Positions 43,482 to 54,966 of a DNA stretch of 64,000 nucleotides are shown in pieces (position 1 is the first letter of the stretch; the number at the start of each line of letters is the position of its first letter). Where the stretch lies: contig CABUVO010000005.1 in assembly GCA_902495075.1 (NCBI GenBank), forward strand, positions 94,302-158,301, in the 5' to 3' direction. Made by a program: the position numbers and the translations under genes. Under the pieces are notes generated by a model, which was given only the letters and a program-made list of their open reading frames with translations, ran no database searches and was not told the origin of the DNA. The DNA comes from an uncultured Porphyromonadaceae bacterium. GTDB lineage: Bacteria > Bacteroidota > Bacteroidia > Bacteroidales > Muribaculaceae.

Positions 43482-44639
43482 ATGGCAGAGAGTTCAAAAA
43501 GATGTGGAATATATGTGCATGTGGCATTATGTCGCAGTAAATGTATATATTGCGATTTTTATAGCGAAGTGTGCAGACCGGATACCGATTGGCGACAATA
43601 TGTCAAGACTGTTCTGGATGAATTCAAGTCAAGAAGGGGAGAGCTTGGAGGGATGAATGAAATTACAATATATATAGGTGGTGGCACGCCATCTCTTCTT
43701 CCTCCGGATTTATTCGCCGAACTTATGTCAGGCATAAGGGAAATCGCTTTTGACACAGTGGATTCATTGAAGATTATGGAAACCACAATGGAGGTTAATC
43801 CCGATGATGTTTCAATGGATAGGGCTGTGATGTGGAAAAATGCTGGAGTTGATAGGGTAAGCATGGGGGTGCAAAGTCTCAATGATATTGAATTGCGTAG
43901 GATAGGGAGGAGGCATAATGCCGTTGAAGCTCAAAATGCCTACAGAGTGCTTGCTGATATTTTTGATAATGTCAGTCTGGATCTGATGTTTGGATTGCCC
44001 GGGCAAACTTTGGATTCTCTTTCCTCTACTATCGATGCATTCATAAAGATGCATCCACAACATATATCCGCATATTCGCTTATGTATGAGGAGAGGACGG
44101 CACTGACGCGTTTGCGAGATGCCGGGAAGATAGAGGAGGCGGATGAAAACCTAAGTGTTGAAATGTTTCGCATGATCAATGACAGGCTTAAAGAGGCAGG
44201 ATATTTTAGATATGAGATCTCCAACTATGCATTGCCCGGATTTGAGTCGAAACATAATTCCGCTTATTGGAAGAGAACTCCTTATATTGGGCTTGGACCC
44301 TCTGCGCATAGTTTCGATGGAGACAGGCGCAGAAGATGGAATGTTGCGGATAACAGGAAATATATGATTGGGGTGGGAAATACAGATAAATATTTTGAAA
44401 TCGAGACTTTGGCGGAGGAGGAAATAAATGAGGAAGTCATTATGACCGGTTTGAGAACATCAAAGGGTATTGACCTCGAATATTATGAGGAAACCTTCGG
44501 AAGTGAAGCAAAGAATCGATTGCTTTATAACGCTGCAAAGGCAATTAAATCGGGATTATTGGAATGTAATGAGGGGTGTTTGCGCCTAACAGATACAGGT
44601 GTTATGGTTTCGGATGAAATAATTGTTGAACTTTTTTAA
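43482..44639 (+). CDS. hemW: Radical SAM heme chaperone HemW
   Basis: This 385-aa radical-SAM protein has the 4Fe-4S motif CRSKCIYC (C17, C21, C24). Downstream are IYIGGGTPSLLPP and RVSMGVQSLND. The HNxxYW motif (KHNSAYWKRTPYIGLGPSAH) separates HemW from true coproporphyrinogen dehydrogenase HemN. HemW inserts heme into respiratory enzymes. The ORF is rich in AT-ending codons compared with the ribosomal block. Translation starts 9 bp after the rod-like element, so that structure probably forms part of its leader. Confidence 0.9.
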   Translation: MAESSKRCGIYVHVALCRSKCIYCDFYSEVCRPDTDWRQYVKTVLDEFKSRRGELGGMNEITIYIGGGTPSLLPPDLFAELMSGIREIAFDTVDSLKIMETTMEVNPDDVSMDRAVMWKNAGVDRVSMGVQSLNDIELRRIGRRHNAVEAQNAYRVLADIFDNVSLDLMFGLPGQTLDSLSSTIDAFIKMHPQHISAYSLMYEERTALTRLRDAGKIEEADENLSVEMFRMINDRLKEAGYFRYEISNYALPGFESKHNSAYWKRTPYIGLGPSAHSFDGDRRRRWNVADNRKYMIGVGNTDKYFEIETLAEEEINEEVIMTGLRTSKGIDLEYYEETFGSEAKNRLLYNAAKAIKSGLLECNEGCLRLTDTGVMVSDEIIVELF

Positions 44640-44645
44640 TGCTAT

Positions 44646-44679
44646 TTTGCATTTATTTGATAATTATTTTATAATTTTG
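44646..44679 (+). promoter_or_regulatory. Promoter of dapF-dapL
   Basis: TTTG (44646-44649), 22 nt and TAATTTTG (44672-44679) match the Bacteroidales boxes exactly with slightly long spacing. The predicted start is about 25 nt before the dapF ATG at 44712. The -33 box lies just past the hemW stop. Confidence 0.55.
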
Positions 44680-44711
44680 CAGCCGTAAAAGAAGAATTGC
44701 TCCAAATTTAT

Positions 44712-45599
44712 ATGGAAGGCAAGAAAAAGGTCAAATTCACCAAGATGCATGGTGCCGGGAACGATTACGTTTACATCAATGCGATGGAAATCGTTCCTGA
44801 TAATCTTCCCCCCCTTTCTCAGATGATAAGTAATCGCCATTTTGGCGTAGGCAGTGATGGCCTCGTTGTCATAATGCCCTCACAAGTTGCCGATTTCCGC
44901 ATGAGGATGTTTAATGCCGACGGCTCAGAGGCAGAAATGTGTGGCAACGCGTCGCGCTGCATCGGGAAATATGTTTTCGAGAAAGGTCTTACCGACAAGA
45001 CGGAGGTCACACTTGAAACGCTTGCAGGAATCAAGACGCTTCGCCTTGAAGTGAAGGATAACGAAGTGAAATCGGTTACGGTAGATATGGGAGAACCGGA
45101 GCTTCGCCCAGAGGTAATACCGGTTAGAAGTAGCTCTTCGGTCTCAAAGATTTCGGAAAGAGAAATAATCAACGGTCGTGAGTATGTTGTGACAGCTGTC
45201 AGCATGGGAAATCCCCATGCTGTTGTTTTTACTGATAACATTACCGATGAATTGGTTCTTGGAGAGGGACCGTATCTTGAAACAGCCGAGATTTTCCCTA
45301 ACAAATCGAATATAGAGTTTGCACGCGTCATTGACAGAAATCATATTGAGATGCGGGTTTGGGAACGAGGTTCGGGAGAAACGCTTGCATGCGGCACTGG
45401 AGCATGCGCCACAGTTGTGGCAGCCGCGCTCAATGGATACACGGATCGCCGGGTGATAGTGAAACTTTTGGGTGGTGAACTTGAAATCTATTGGGATGAT
45501 CAATCGAATCATGTATTTTTGAAGGGTGGAGCGGAATTTATTGCTGATGGCGTGTTTTATATTCCAACATATATAGCGCAATATGAGAATAAACGATAA
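44712..45599 (+). CDS. dapF: Diaminopimelate epimerase
   Basis: This 295-aa enzyme (from the ATG at 44712; a TTG at 44697 would add five residues) interconverts LL- and meso-diaminopimelate for peptidoglycan and lysine. Both active-site cysteines are present: C77 in AEMCGNASRC and C227 in LACGTGACAT. The N-terminal KMHGAGNDYVY motif is typical. The 3' end overlaps dapL by 17 bp. The pair therefore runs the aminotransferase branch of DAP synthesis, with DapL making LL-DAP and DapF isomerising it. Confidence 0.96.
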   Translation: MEGKKKVKFTKMHGAGNDYVYINAMEIVPDNLPPLSQMISNRHFGVGSDGLVVIMPSQVADFRMRMFNADGSEAEMCGNASRCIGKYVFEKGLTDKTEVTLETLAGIKTLRLEVKDNEVKSVTVDMGEPELRPEVIPVRSSSSVSKISEREIINGREYVVTAVSMGNPHAVVFTDNITDELVLGEGPYLETAEIFPNKSNIEFARVIDRNHIEMRVWERGSGETLACGTGACATVVAAALNGYTDRRVIVKLLGGELEIYWDDQSNHVFLKGGAEFIADGVFYIPTYIAQYENKR

Positions 45600-46815
45600 T
45601 TTTGAAAAGCTTCCGGAGAGCTACCTTTTCTCAGAGGTGGCAAAAAAGCTTGCTGCATATAAATCCGAATATCCCGAAGCCGATGTTATAAGAATGGATA
45701 TTGGAGACGTGACTTTGCCAATCGTGCCTTGTGTTATAGATGCGATGCATAGGGCTGTTGACGATATGGCTCAAAGCTCCACTTTCCATGGCTATGGCCC
45801 TGAACAGGGTTATCAATCGCTTCGCGAAGCGATTGCAGTGGTTGATTATAGGAAACGCGGCATTGATATCGATGCTGACGATATATTTATAAGCGACGGA
45901 GCCAAATGCGATCTCGGAAATTTAGGTGACATATATTCTACAGACAGTATCGTAGCGTTGGCAGACCCCGGTTATCCGGTATATGTAGACACCACTGTAA
46001 TGTCTGGGAGGGCTGGAGAATTGCTTCCTGACGGACATTGGTCAAAAATCGTTTATCTTGATTGCAACGCGGAGAATGGTTTCAAACCTGCAGTGCCCGA
46101 CACGCATGTCGATGTTATAATCCTGTGTTCTCCCTCGAATCCTACCGGTGCGGTGATGACACGCGACGAACTGGAGAAATGGGTGGCTTATGCATTGCGG
46201 GAGAAAGCGTTGATCATATTCGATTCGGCATATGAGGCGTTTGTCAGAAATCCGGAACTTCCGCGCTCTATCTATGAAATTAGAGATGCGGATAAGGTGG
46301 CGATAGAGGTGAGGAGTTTTTCAAAAACTGCTGGCTTTACGGGCTTACGTTGTGGATATACGGTTGTTCCCAAGGCTTTGTGTGGTACGGATGCCGAAGG
46401 GAGGGAGGTAAGCTTGCGCAAGTTGTGGAACCGTCGCCAGTCAACCAAGTTCAATGGAGCCAGCTATATCGTTCAGCGAGGAGCCGAGGCATTGTATACT
46501 CTGGAGGGACGAGAGGCTGTTAGAACAAATATAGATTATTATCTCGAAAATGCCCGTACGATACGTGCATGTATGCAAGATGCCGGTTTTACGGTCTTCG
46601 GTGGAGACGAATCTCCTTATATATGGGTGAAAGGTAAAAACGGAGAAAGTTCATGGGAACTCTTCCGTACGATGCTTGAGAAATATAACATATCCTGCAC
46701 GCCGGGTGTCGGATTTGGCAGTGAAGGTGAAGGATATATCCGTCTCACCGGTTTCAATTCCCGAGAGAATACACTGCGTGCGATGGAAAGAATAAAAAAA
46801 GAACAGATAAAATAA
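45583..46815 (+). CDS. dapL: LL-diaminopimelate aminotransferase
   Basis: This 410-aa pyridoxal-phosphate aminotransferase converts tetrahydrodipicolinate directly to LL-DAP. The PLP lysine lies in VRSFSKTAGFTGLRCGY. Family-specific blocks include the N-terminal INDNFEKLPESYLFSEVAKK, the GDVTLPI strand and ISDGAKCDLGNL. It overlaps dapF by 17 bp, consistent with coupled translation. The DapL route bypasses the succinylase and acetylase steps. Confidence 0.96.
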   Translation: MRINDNFEKLPESYLFSEVAKKLAAYKSEYPEADVIRMDIGDVTLPIVPCVIDAMHRAVDDMAQSSTFHGYGPEQGYQSLREAIAVVDYRKRGIDIDADDIFISDGAKCDLGNLGDIYSTDSIVALADPGYPVYVDTTVMSGRAGELLPDGHWSKIVYLDCNAENGFKPAVPDTHVDVIILCSPSNPTGAVMTRDELEKWVAYALREKALIIFDSAYEAFVRNPELPRSIYEIRDADKVAIEVRSFSKTAGFTGLRCGYTVVPKALCGTDAEGREVSLRKLWNRRQSTKFNGASYIVQRGAEALYTLEGREAVRTNIDYYLENARTIRACMQDAGFTVFGGDESPYIWVKGKNGESSWELFRTMLEKYNISCTPGVGFGSEGEGYIRLTGFNSRENTLRAMERIKKEQIK

Positions 46816-46854
46816 GAAATGCCCGAAGCCGGGCTTAATTAAATATTTTATATT

Positions 46855-49044
<2,190 letters not shown>

Positions 49045-49074
49045 TACGGATCAGTTTCATAGAATCCTAACAAT

Positions 49075-49125
49075 TGTTCCGGAAACCGCTTCTTTATTGG
49101 TGCAGTTTCCGGAACATTTTTTAAT
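49075..49125 (+). terminator. Rho-independent terminator after glnN
   Basis: TGTTCCGGAAAC (49075-49086) pairs perfectly with GTTTCCGGAACA (49105-49116) and is followed by TTTTTTAATTT. The following 110 bp up to the next start codon (49240) hold no recognisable feature apart from a near-consensus TATCTTTTG around 49202. Confidence 0.9.
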
Positions 49126-49239
49126 TTAATGTCTTTCAGTATTAGGCGTAGGGAAGGTTTGGTTCGTATAAGTATGTAAAGGTAAAGGGAAAAATTGCTT
49201 TATCTTTTGCAGAATTATTAATAATGAGTAATTTCGTAT

Positions 49240-50697
49240 ATGAACGTAAAATCTATCATAACAATTGCTTCGATAGTGATATCCTCGCAGTGTGTAATGG
49301 GGAAAATTGTCACCTATCCCGCAGGAAAGGATGTAGTTACAATCGATGACTTCTCCGTGAGTGTGCGCCAGGACGGCGGAGGCTGGCTTCCTGTGGCTGT
49401 CTATCCGGTGAAGGTAGATGAAGTGCGCGAAACCAAACATCATGTTGAGACCGCATCCATGGCTTATTTTGATTTCGAAGGGCAACCTGTAGATGTTCGG
49501 GTAATCAGCAGAAAACACGTTGATGCCGCCCGCATCCGTCCCTTGTCGTATAATATCACGCCTGATGTCAATGGTGATACAGTCACCTTCTCGCTTTCTC
49601 AGCCACGTAACTTATCAGTGGAGGTGAATAGTGATATTTTTCATAATCTTCACCTTTTCGCTAATCCAATCGACAAGAACCGTCCCTCGGCAAAAGTGCT
49701 TAAGAATCTCAAGAAACATAAAAAACTGATGTATTTCGGTCCTGGTGTGCATAAATTGCTGGGCGATACATTGCGTGTTCCATCAGGAACTACAGTCTTT
49801 GTTGATGGAGGAGCGCGTGTTTACGGACGCTTTATTGCCGAGGGCGTGAGAGATGTGAAATTCTTTGGTAGAGGCGAAATTCATCCGGAAGGACGCGGTG
49901 AGGGGATCGCTATCAGACGTTCCAAAAATATTGAGGCTGATGGCGTGATTGTTACTCAGATTCCGGTTGGAGGTAGCGATTCCGTGAAAATAAACAATGT
50001 TAAATCCATAAGTTATTATGGCTGGGGCGATGGCATGAATGTTTTTGCCAGCGATAATGTAAGCTATAACAACGTGTTCTGTCGTAACAGCGACGACTGC
50101 TCCACAATCTATGCCACGCGCAAGGGATTTGTTGGCGGTTGCCGGAACATTCTTATGGAGAATTCCACCCTTTGGGCGGATGTGGCTCACCCGATCATGA
50201 TAGGCTTGCATGGAAGCGCAACGGAGATTGGTGTGGATGCCCCTTCCGATACGATATGCAACATCACATATCGCAACATCGATATTCTTGACCAGAAGGA
50301 GAAGCAACTTGATTATCAAGGTTGTTTCGGCATAAGCTGTGGTGACAATAATATTGTGCGGGATATAGTTTTCGATAATATAAGGGTAGAGGATTTTCGC
50401 CAGGGGCAGCTTGTCAATATCCGCATTTTTTTTAATAAGAAATATTGTGCAGCCCCGGGTCGGGCGGTAGATAATGTGCTCTTCAAGGATGTGACCTATA
50501 ATGGAAATAATTCGGAACTTTCAATAATCGCCGGATATAATGAAGACCGCAAGGTAGCTAATATTACCTTTGATAACCTGGTGATTAATGGAAAACATAT
50601 TTCTGACGATATGCCCGGCAAACCGAAATGGTATAAGACGGGAGATATGGCGCGCATCTTCATCGGGGAGCATGTTGACAATGTGATATTTAAATAG
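49240..50697 (+). CDS. Secreted right-handed beta-helix glycan hydrolase (GH28/GH49-like)
   Basis: This 485-aa protein has a signal peptide (about residues 1-21). An N-terminal beta-sandwich (DDFSVSVRQDGGGWLPVAVY) precedes a right-handed beta-helix, seen in the repeating V/I-x-N coils (KINNVKSISYYGWGDGMNVF, ASDNVSYNNVFCRNSDDC). The acidic pair NSDDC and the following AHPIMIGLHGS lie where the catalytic Asp and His of GH28 polygalacturonases sit, but the full GH28 signature is not matched. It may belong to GH28, GH49 or a related clan member. It opens the second carbohydrate cluster. Confidence 0.75.
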   Translation: MNVKSIITIASIVISSQCVMGKIVTYPAGKDVVTIDDFSVSVRQDGGGWLPVAVYPVKVDEVRETKHHVETASMAYFDFEGQPVDVRVISRKHVDAARIRPLSYNITPDVNGDTVTFSLSQPRNLSVEVNSDIFHNLHLFANPIDKNRPSAKVLKNLKKHKKLMYFGPGVHKLLGDTLRVPSGTTVFVDGGARVYGRFIAEGVRDVKFFGRGEIHPEGRGEGIAIRRSKNIEADGVIVTQIPVGGSDSVKINNVKSISYYGWGDGMNVFASDNVSYNNVFCRNSDDCSTIYATRKGFVGGCRNILMENSTLWADVAHPIMIGLHGSATEIGVDAPSDTICNITYRNIDILDQKEKQLDYQGCFGISCGDNNIVRDIVFDNIRVEDFRQGQLVNIRIFFNKKYCAAPGRAVDNVLFKDVTYNGNNSELSIIAGYNEDRKVANITFDNLVINGKHISDDMPGKPKWYKTGDMARIFIGEHVDNVIFK

Positions 50698-50712
50698 ACA
50701 ATATAAATCAAA

Positions 50713-52998
50713 ATGAGAAGATTGAGACTATCGAAGCTTTGGGCTGTTTTCGCCTTTGTGGCAGTTTTTTCCCTCGAGGGCGTAGCCGGCATTAAGCATC
50801 CGTCGTTGTTGTTCACTCCCGAGAGAGTGTCGGCTGCAAAGAAGGCTGTGAAAAATGACACGGCAATGCAGAATGCCTGGAAGCATATTCAGGCTGTTGC
50901 CGATAAAGAGGTGAGCGGCAAACCGAATATCATGAAACTGGAGTATCCTGCGTTGGCATATCTTATGACTGGCGACCGTAAGTATGCAGACCCGTTGCGT
51001 GAGGTCCTGTTGCAGACTTCGAAAGTGAAGAGCTGGGGCAACGGTGAGATGCTCGCCCGCAAACCGGCATGGCGCAGCGAACTGCAGATGGCTCACCGCT
51101 CATTTCAGCTCGCAATGGCTTATGATGCCATTTACGATCTTCTTACACCGTCAGAACGTAAGCAGATAGCCGATGGCCTTTATCGTCTTTGTGTGGAGCC
51201 TATGCTTGGCGACTGGCTTATGGAGCCAACTCGCATTCATAGCCTTAACTCAATGGGGCATAACTGGTGGACTTCCTGCGCCGGGATGGGTGGCATTCTT
51301 GCCCTTGCCATCAGCAATGAATCCGAAAAAGCGCGTGAAGGAGCCGAGGCTCTTATTGAGGTGTTGCCTGAATGGTTTGACTTCGCCGGTGATGTGATCC
51401 AGCACAAACCGAAAACTTTCGACCGCGACGGCGGCATGTATGAGAGTATAAACTATGCAAGTTTCGGCACTACGGAGGCTTTGCTTTTCCGCCTCGCCTG
51501 GCTCAATTCGCATCCGGGTGCAAAACTGGAGGATATTCCCCAGATGGATAAACTGGCGTCGTTTTTCTGCCATGTGGCTTATCCCCGCACAGGTCAGCTT
51601 CACAGCATCAACTTTGGCGACAGCCATAAGAACGTGACCGGTGAAAGCAGTATGTTTCTTGCCTATGCAATGGGTAAAGAGAATCCTGAAACACTCTGGT
51701 ATGCCACACAGATAGAGCCGGGACAGCATCGCGAAGGATTCCCACGAATCTTCCCGATGGGATTTCTTTATACACCCGACCTTAAGAAAGCTCCCTCAAA
51801 TCCGGGCTTGCCAACATCTCATCTGTGGAAAGATTTCGGCTGGGCAACCATGCGCGATTCATGGGATAAGGATGCAACCATGCTCGCTGTGAAATCAGGA
51901 ATGACATGGAATCATTCTCATGCCGATGCAAACTCATTCATCATTTTCCATAAAGGTGTGGATATCATCAAGGATGCGGGAAATTGCAGCTATGGGAAGC
52001 CGGAATATCGCAACTATTTCTTCCAGAGCCCGGCGCATAATGTTGTTCTCTTCAACGGAGAAGGGCAGAAGACTTATCAGCAATATCACGGCACGATGTT
52101 GCCCGGTAGCGTTTCGGGACTTGTAGATGGCGGTAACATAAAGTATGTTCTTGCCGATGGCACGGGTCCGATGAGCCATGCGTTTGACCGCAATTTCCGT
52201 CATTTCCTTTGGATCGACAATGTGATCTACATTATTGATGACATACATTCTCACGAGCCCGGTCATTTTGAATGGTTATGGCATCCGGGAGGCGAGGCAA
52301 ACAAACGTGGTTTCGACCTGAATATCACAAATGGTGAGTCTTCCGTGGCTGTGCGCCCCATATATCCGCGTCCGCTCGCATACAGTAATTTCGTGCATGA
52401 CTATCCAGAAGATTTGTATTGGGAGGTTAAGAAAGGTCCGAAAGAGGATCTATCAGGTGAGGAGGAGTATTATTCGTTCCATCTTCCCGATAATACTGAT
52501 CGTGTGAAGGGTGTGACAGCAGTTATTCTTAAAGATACTCCCGACCAGAAAGACCTTCCGGAGATTGAAAGAAGAGAAGGAAAAGACTGGATCGGAATGA
52601 GAGTGAAATACAGAGGAAAGGTGACAGATATTTATATCAACCAGCTTGCCGACGGTCGCCTGATGCATCTCAATTCATGGATAAACGCCGACGGATGGGA
52701 CACGGATGCTTATATGCTTGCCGTCAGTTATCCGGAGGGTGGCGATGCCGTGAATCCGCAGGAGGTATTCATAGGTCATGGAAGTTCCTTGAAGAGAGGG
52801 AATGATGTTTACTTCTCTTCACTGTCGAAACTGAACGTTATAGCCAAGAAAGATGGGAATAAACTTGATCTGAATGTTGCCGGTCAACCTCGGGTAAACA
52901 TGAAATACAAGGCTTCTCCATCAAAATTGACAGTGAATGGTAAAGTTGAGAAAATCACCAAAGAGGGGAATTTCATTAAAGTCAAATTTCACGAATAA
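50713..52998 (+). CDS. Heparinase II/III-family polysaccharide lyase
   Basis: This 761-aa secreted protein has a signal peptide (about 1-26). An (alpha/alpha) toroid domain includes NSMGHNWWTSCAG and a YESINYASFG block, and a C-terminal heparinase II/III beta-sandwich includes GMTWNHSHADANSFIIFHKG. The conserved Asn/His, Tyr and His positions of the fold are present, so it is probably an active lyase. These enzymes cleave uronic-acid polymers by beta-elimination and leave unsaturated ends. A GH88 enzyme in the same cluster would remove them. The precise PL family (12, 15, 17, 21 or unclassified) is not resolved. It lies 15 bp after the beta-helix gene. Confidence 0.85.
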   Translation: MRRLRLSKLWAVFAFVAVFSLEGVAGIKHPSLLFTPERVSAAKKAVKNDTAMQNAWKHIQAVADKEVSGKPNIMKLEYPALAYLMTGDRKYADPLREVLLQTSKVKSWGNGEMLARKPAWRSELQMAHRSFQLAMAYDAIYDLLTPSERKQIADGLYRLCVEPMLGDWLMEPTRIHSLNSMGHNWWTSCAGMGGILALAISNESEKAREGAEALIEVLPEWFDFAGDVIQHKPKTFDRDGGMYESINYASFGTTEALLFRLAWLNSHPGAKLEDIPQMDKLASFFCHVAYPRTGQLHSINFGDSHKNVTGESSMFLAYAMGKENPETLWYATQIEPGQHREGFPRIFPMGFLYTPDLKKAPSNPGLPTSHLWKDFGWATMRDSWDKDATMLAVKSGMTWNHSHADANSFIIFHKGVDIIKDAGNCSYGKPEYRNYFFQSPAHNVVLFNGEGQKTYQQYHGTMLPGSVSGLVDGGNIKYVLADGTGPMSHAFDRNFRHFLWIDNVIYIIDDIHSHEPGHFEWLWHPGGEANKRGFDLNITNGESSVAVRPIYPRPLAYSNFVHDYPEDLYWEVKKGPKEDLSGEEEYYSFHLPDNTDRVKGVTAVILKDTPDQKDLPEIERREGKDWIGMRVKYRGKVTDIYINQLADGRLMHLNSWINADGWDTDAYMLAVSYPEGGDAVNPQEVFIGHGSSLKRGNDVYFSSLSKLNVIAKKDGNKLDLNVAGQPRVNMKYKASPSKLTVNGKVEKITKEGNFIKVKFHE

Positions 52999-53005
52999 GT
53001 AAGAA

Positions 53006-54931
53006 ATGAAAATCAGATATCATATCATTTTGTCGGCATTGATAATGATGTCGGCTACAGGAGTCACAGCCCAGTCGGTATATCCGGGACAACATGCCGG
53101 AAAATTTGCTGTAGAAAACAAAGTGCCGGTAAAAGTCAAGAGTTTTGACCTTAAGGATATGCGTCTTCTGCCCGGTAGGGTATACGACAATCTAAGACGT
53201 GATTCGGCATGGATGGTTTCGATACCGATAAACCGTCTTGTGCATAGCTTCCGCAATAATTCCGGTGTTTATGCCGGTGTGGAGGGAGGTTATGAGAGCC
53301 TGAAGAAATTCGGCGGCTGGGAATCCCTCGACTGCGATCTGCGGGGGCATACCACAGGGCATCTCATGTCGGCTTATGGACTGATGTATGCCGCTACCGG
53401 TAACAAGATATTCAAGCTTAAAGGAGATAGCATTGTCGCTGCTTTGGCGGAGGTGCAGACAGCTCTGGGTCCCAAAGGATATCTGAGTGCTTTCCCGGAG
53501 GAGCTGATCAACCGTAATCTCAAGGGTAAAAGCGTTTGGGCGCCGTGGTATACGCTTCATAAAATATTCTCCGGTCTTATTGACCAGTATCTTTACTCGG
53601 ATAACCGTCAGGCACTGGATGTGGCTGAGAAGATGGGAGAATGGGCATACAACAAACTTATCGGACAAAGCGAGGAAACAAGACGTCTTATGTTGCGGAA
53701 TGAGTTTGGCGGTGTGAACGAGGCGATGTATAATCTCTATTCAATCACCGGGAATCCTCATTTCAAAGAACTTGCGCGCTATTTCTATCATAACGACGTG
53801 ATAGATCCTTTGAAACAGGGAAACAGAGATTTCGGCACCAAACATACGAATACCTTTATTCCCAAGGTAATCGGTGAGGCGCGTAATTATGAACTGACTG
53901 CCGATGCGCAGGGAGCTGCTGTGGCTCGCCTTTTCTGGGACGAGATGACCCGGAAACATGCGTTCGTCACCGGTTCCATCAGTCAGAAGGAGCATTATTT
54001 CGATCCTGCGAAGATGTCGAAATTTATCAACGGCTATACAGGTGAGACATGTTGCACATACAATATGCTTAAACTCGGTCGCCATCTCTTCTGCTGGGAT
54101 GCATCTCCGGAGATTGCCGATTATTACGAAAGAGCGCTCTTCAATCATATCCTTGCCCAGCAGGATCCCGAATCGGGCATGGTTTGCTATTTCCTACCGT
54201 TAAAAAGCGGTGCATATAAAGTTTACAGCACTCCCGAAAACTCTTTCTGGTGTTGCGTAGGCAGCGGCTTCGAGAGCCATGCGAAATATGCAGAGGGAAT
54301 ATATTATCACAACGATAATGAATTGTTTGTAAATCTCTTTATCCCGTCTCGACTCACATGGAAAGAGAAAGGTTTGGTGATGACACAGCAGACATCTTTC
54401 CCCGAATCGGAAGTCACGAGATTCACTATTGAAGAGGCGCCTTCTTCTGCAATGAAACTGTCGTTGAGGTATCCGGGATGGAGCGGGAAACCGATAGTTA
54501 AGGTAAACGGAAAGAAAGTAGCTGTAAAGGGCAAACCGTCGTCTTATATCTCTCTTGAAAGAAAATGGAAGAAAGGAGATACCGTAGAGGTGACATATCC
54601 GATGTCATTACGTGTTGAAGCAACACCGGATAACCCTAAGAAGGCGGCATTGCTTTATGGACCGGTTGTGCTTGCGGGAAATTTAGGCACGGAAGGGATG
54701 GTCGCTCCGGCACCATTTTCTGATCCGACTGTGCGCAATGACTACTATACATATGATTACAAAGTGCCGGAAAATATTGTAACCACACTTGAGGTGGATC
54801 CCGGGAATCCTTCGGCAACTGTGAAACGAATTGACGGTAAGGGACTCAGATTCCACGCATCAAATGGTGTGGAATTGCAGCCTCTGTATGACGCTCATCA
54901 TTGTCGCTACGTAATATATTGGGATTTATGA
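53006..54931 (+). CDS. GH127-type beta-L-arabinofuranosidase (DUF1680)
   Basis: This 641-aa secreted enzyme has a signal peptide ending about residue 22. The DUF1680/GH127 zinc-thiolate catalytic centre is complete: E and C in GETCCTYNML and the vicinal Cys pair in SFWCCVGSGFE. The (alpha/alpha)6 barrel begins with FDLKDMRLLPG. The family removes terminal beta-L-arabinofuranose; GH146 shares the same centre and cannot be excluded. It is encoded 7 bp after the lyase gene. Confidence 0.9.
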   Translation: MKIRYHIILSALIMMSATGVTAQSVYPGQHAGKFAVENKVPVKVKSFDLKDMRLLPGRVYDNLRRDSAWMVSIPINRLVHSFRNNSGVYAGVEGGYESLKKFGGWESLDCDLRGHTTGHLMSAYGLMYAATGNKIFKLKGDSIVAALAEVQTALGPKGYLSAFPEELINRNLKGKSVWAPWYTLHKIFSGLIDQYLYSDNRQALDVAEKMGEWAYNKLIGQSEETRRLMLRNEFGGVNEAMYNLYSITGNPHFKELARYFYHNDVIDPLKQGNRDFGTKHTNTFIPKVIGEARNYELTADAQGAAVARLFWDEMTRKHAFVTGSISQKEHYFDPAKMSKFINGYTGETCCTYNMLKLGRHLFCWDASPEIADYYERALFNHILAQQDPESGMVCYFLPLKSGAYKVYSTPENSFWCCVGSGFESHAKYAEGIYYHNDNELFVNLFIPSRLTWKEKGLVMTQQTSFPESEVTRFTIEEAPSSAMKLSLRYPGWSGKPIVKVNGKKVAVKGKPSSYISLERKWKKGDTVEVTYPMSLRVEATPDNPKKAALLYGPVVLAGNLGTEGMVAPAPFSDPTVRNDYYTYDYKVPENIVTTLEVDPGNPSATVKRIDGKGLRFHASNGVELQPLYDAHHCRYVIYWDL

Positions 54932-54966
54932 GTTTAAATTACTTTTTAAGATTGAAAATATTGGTT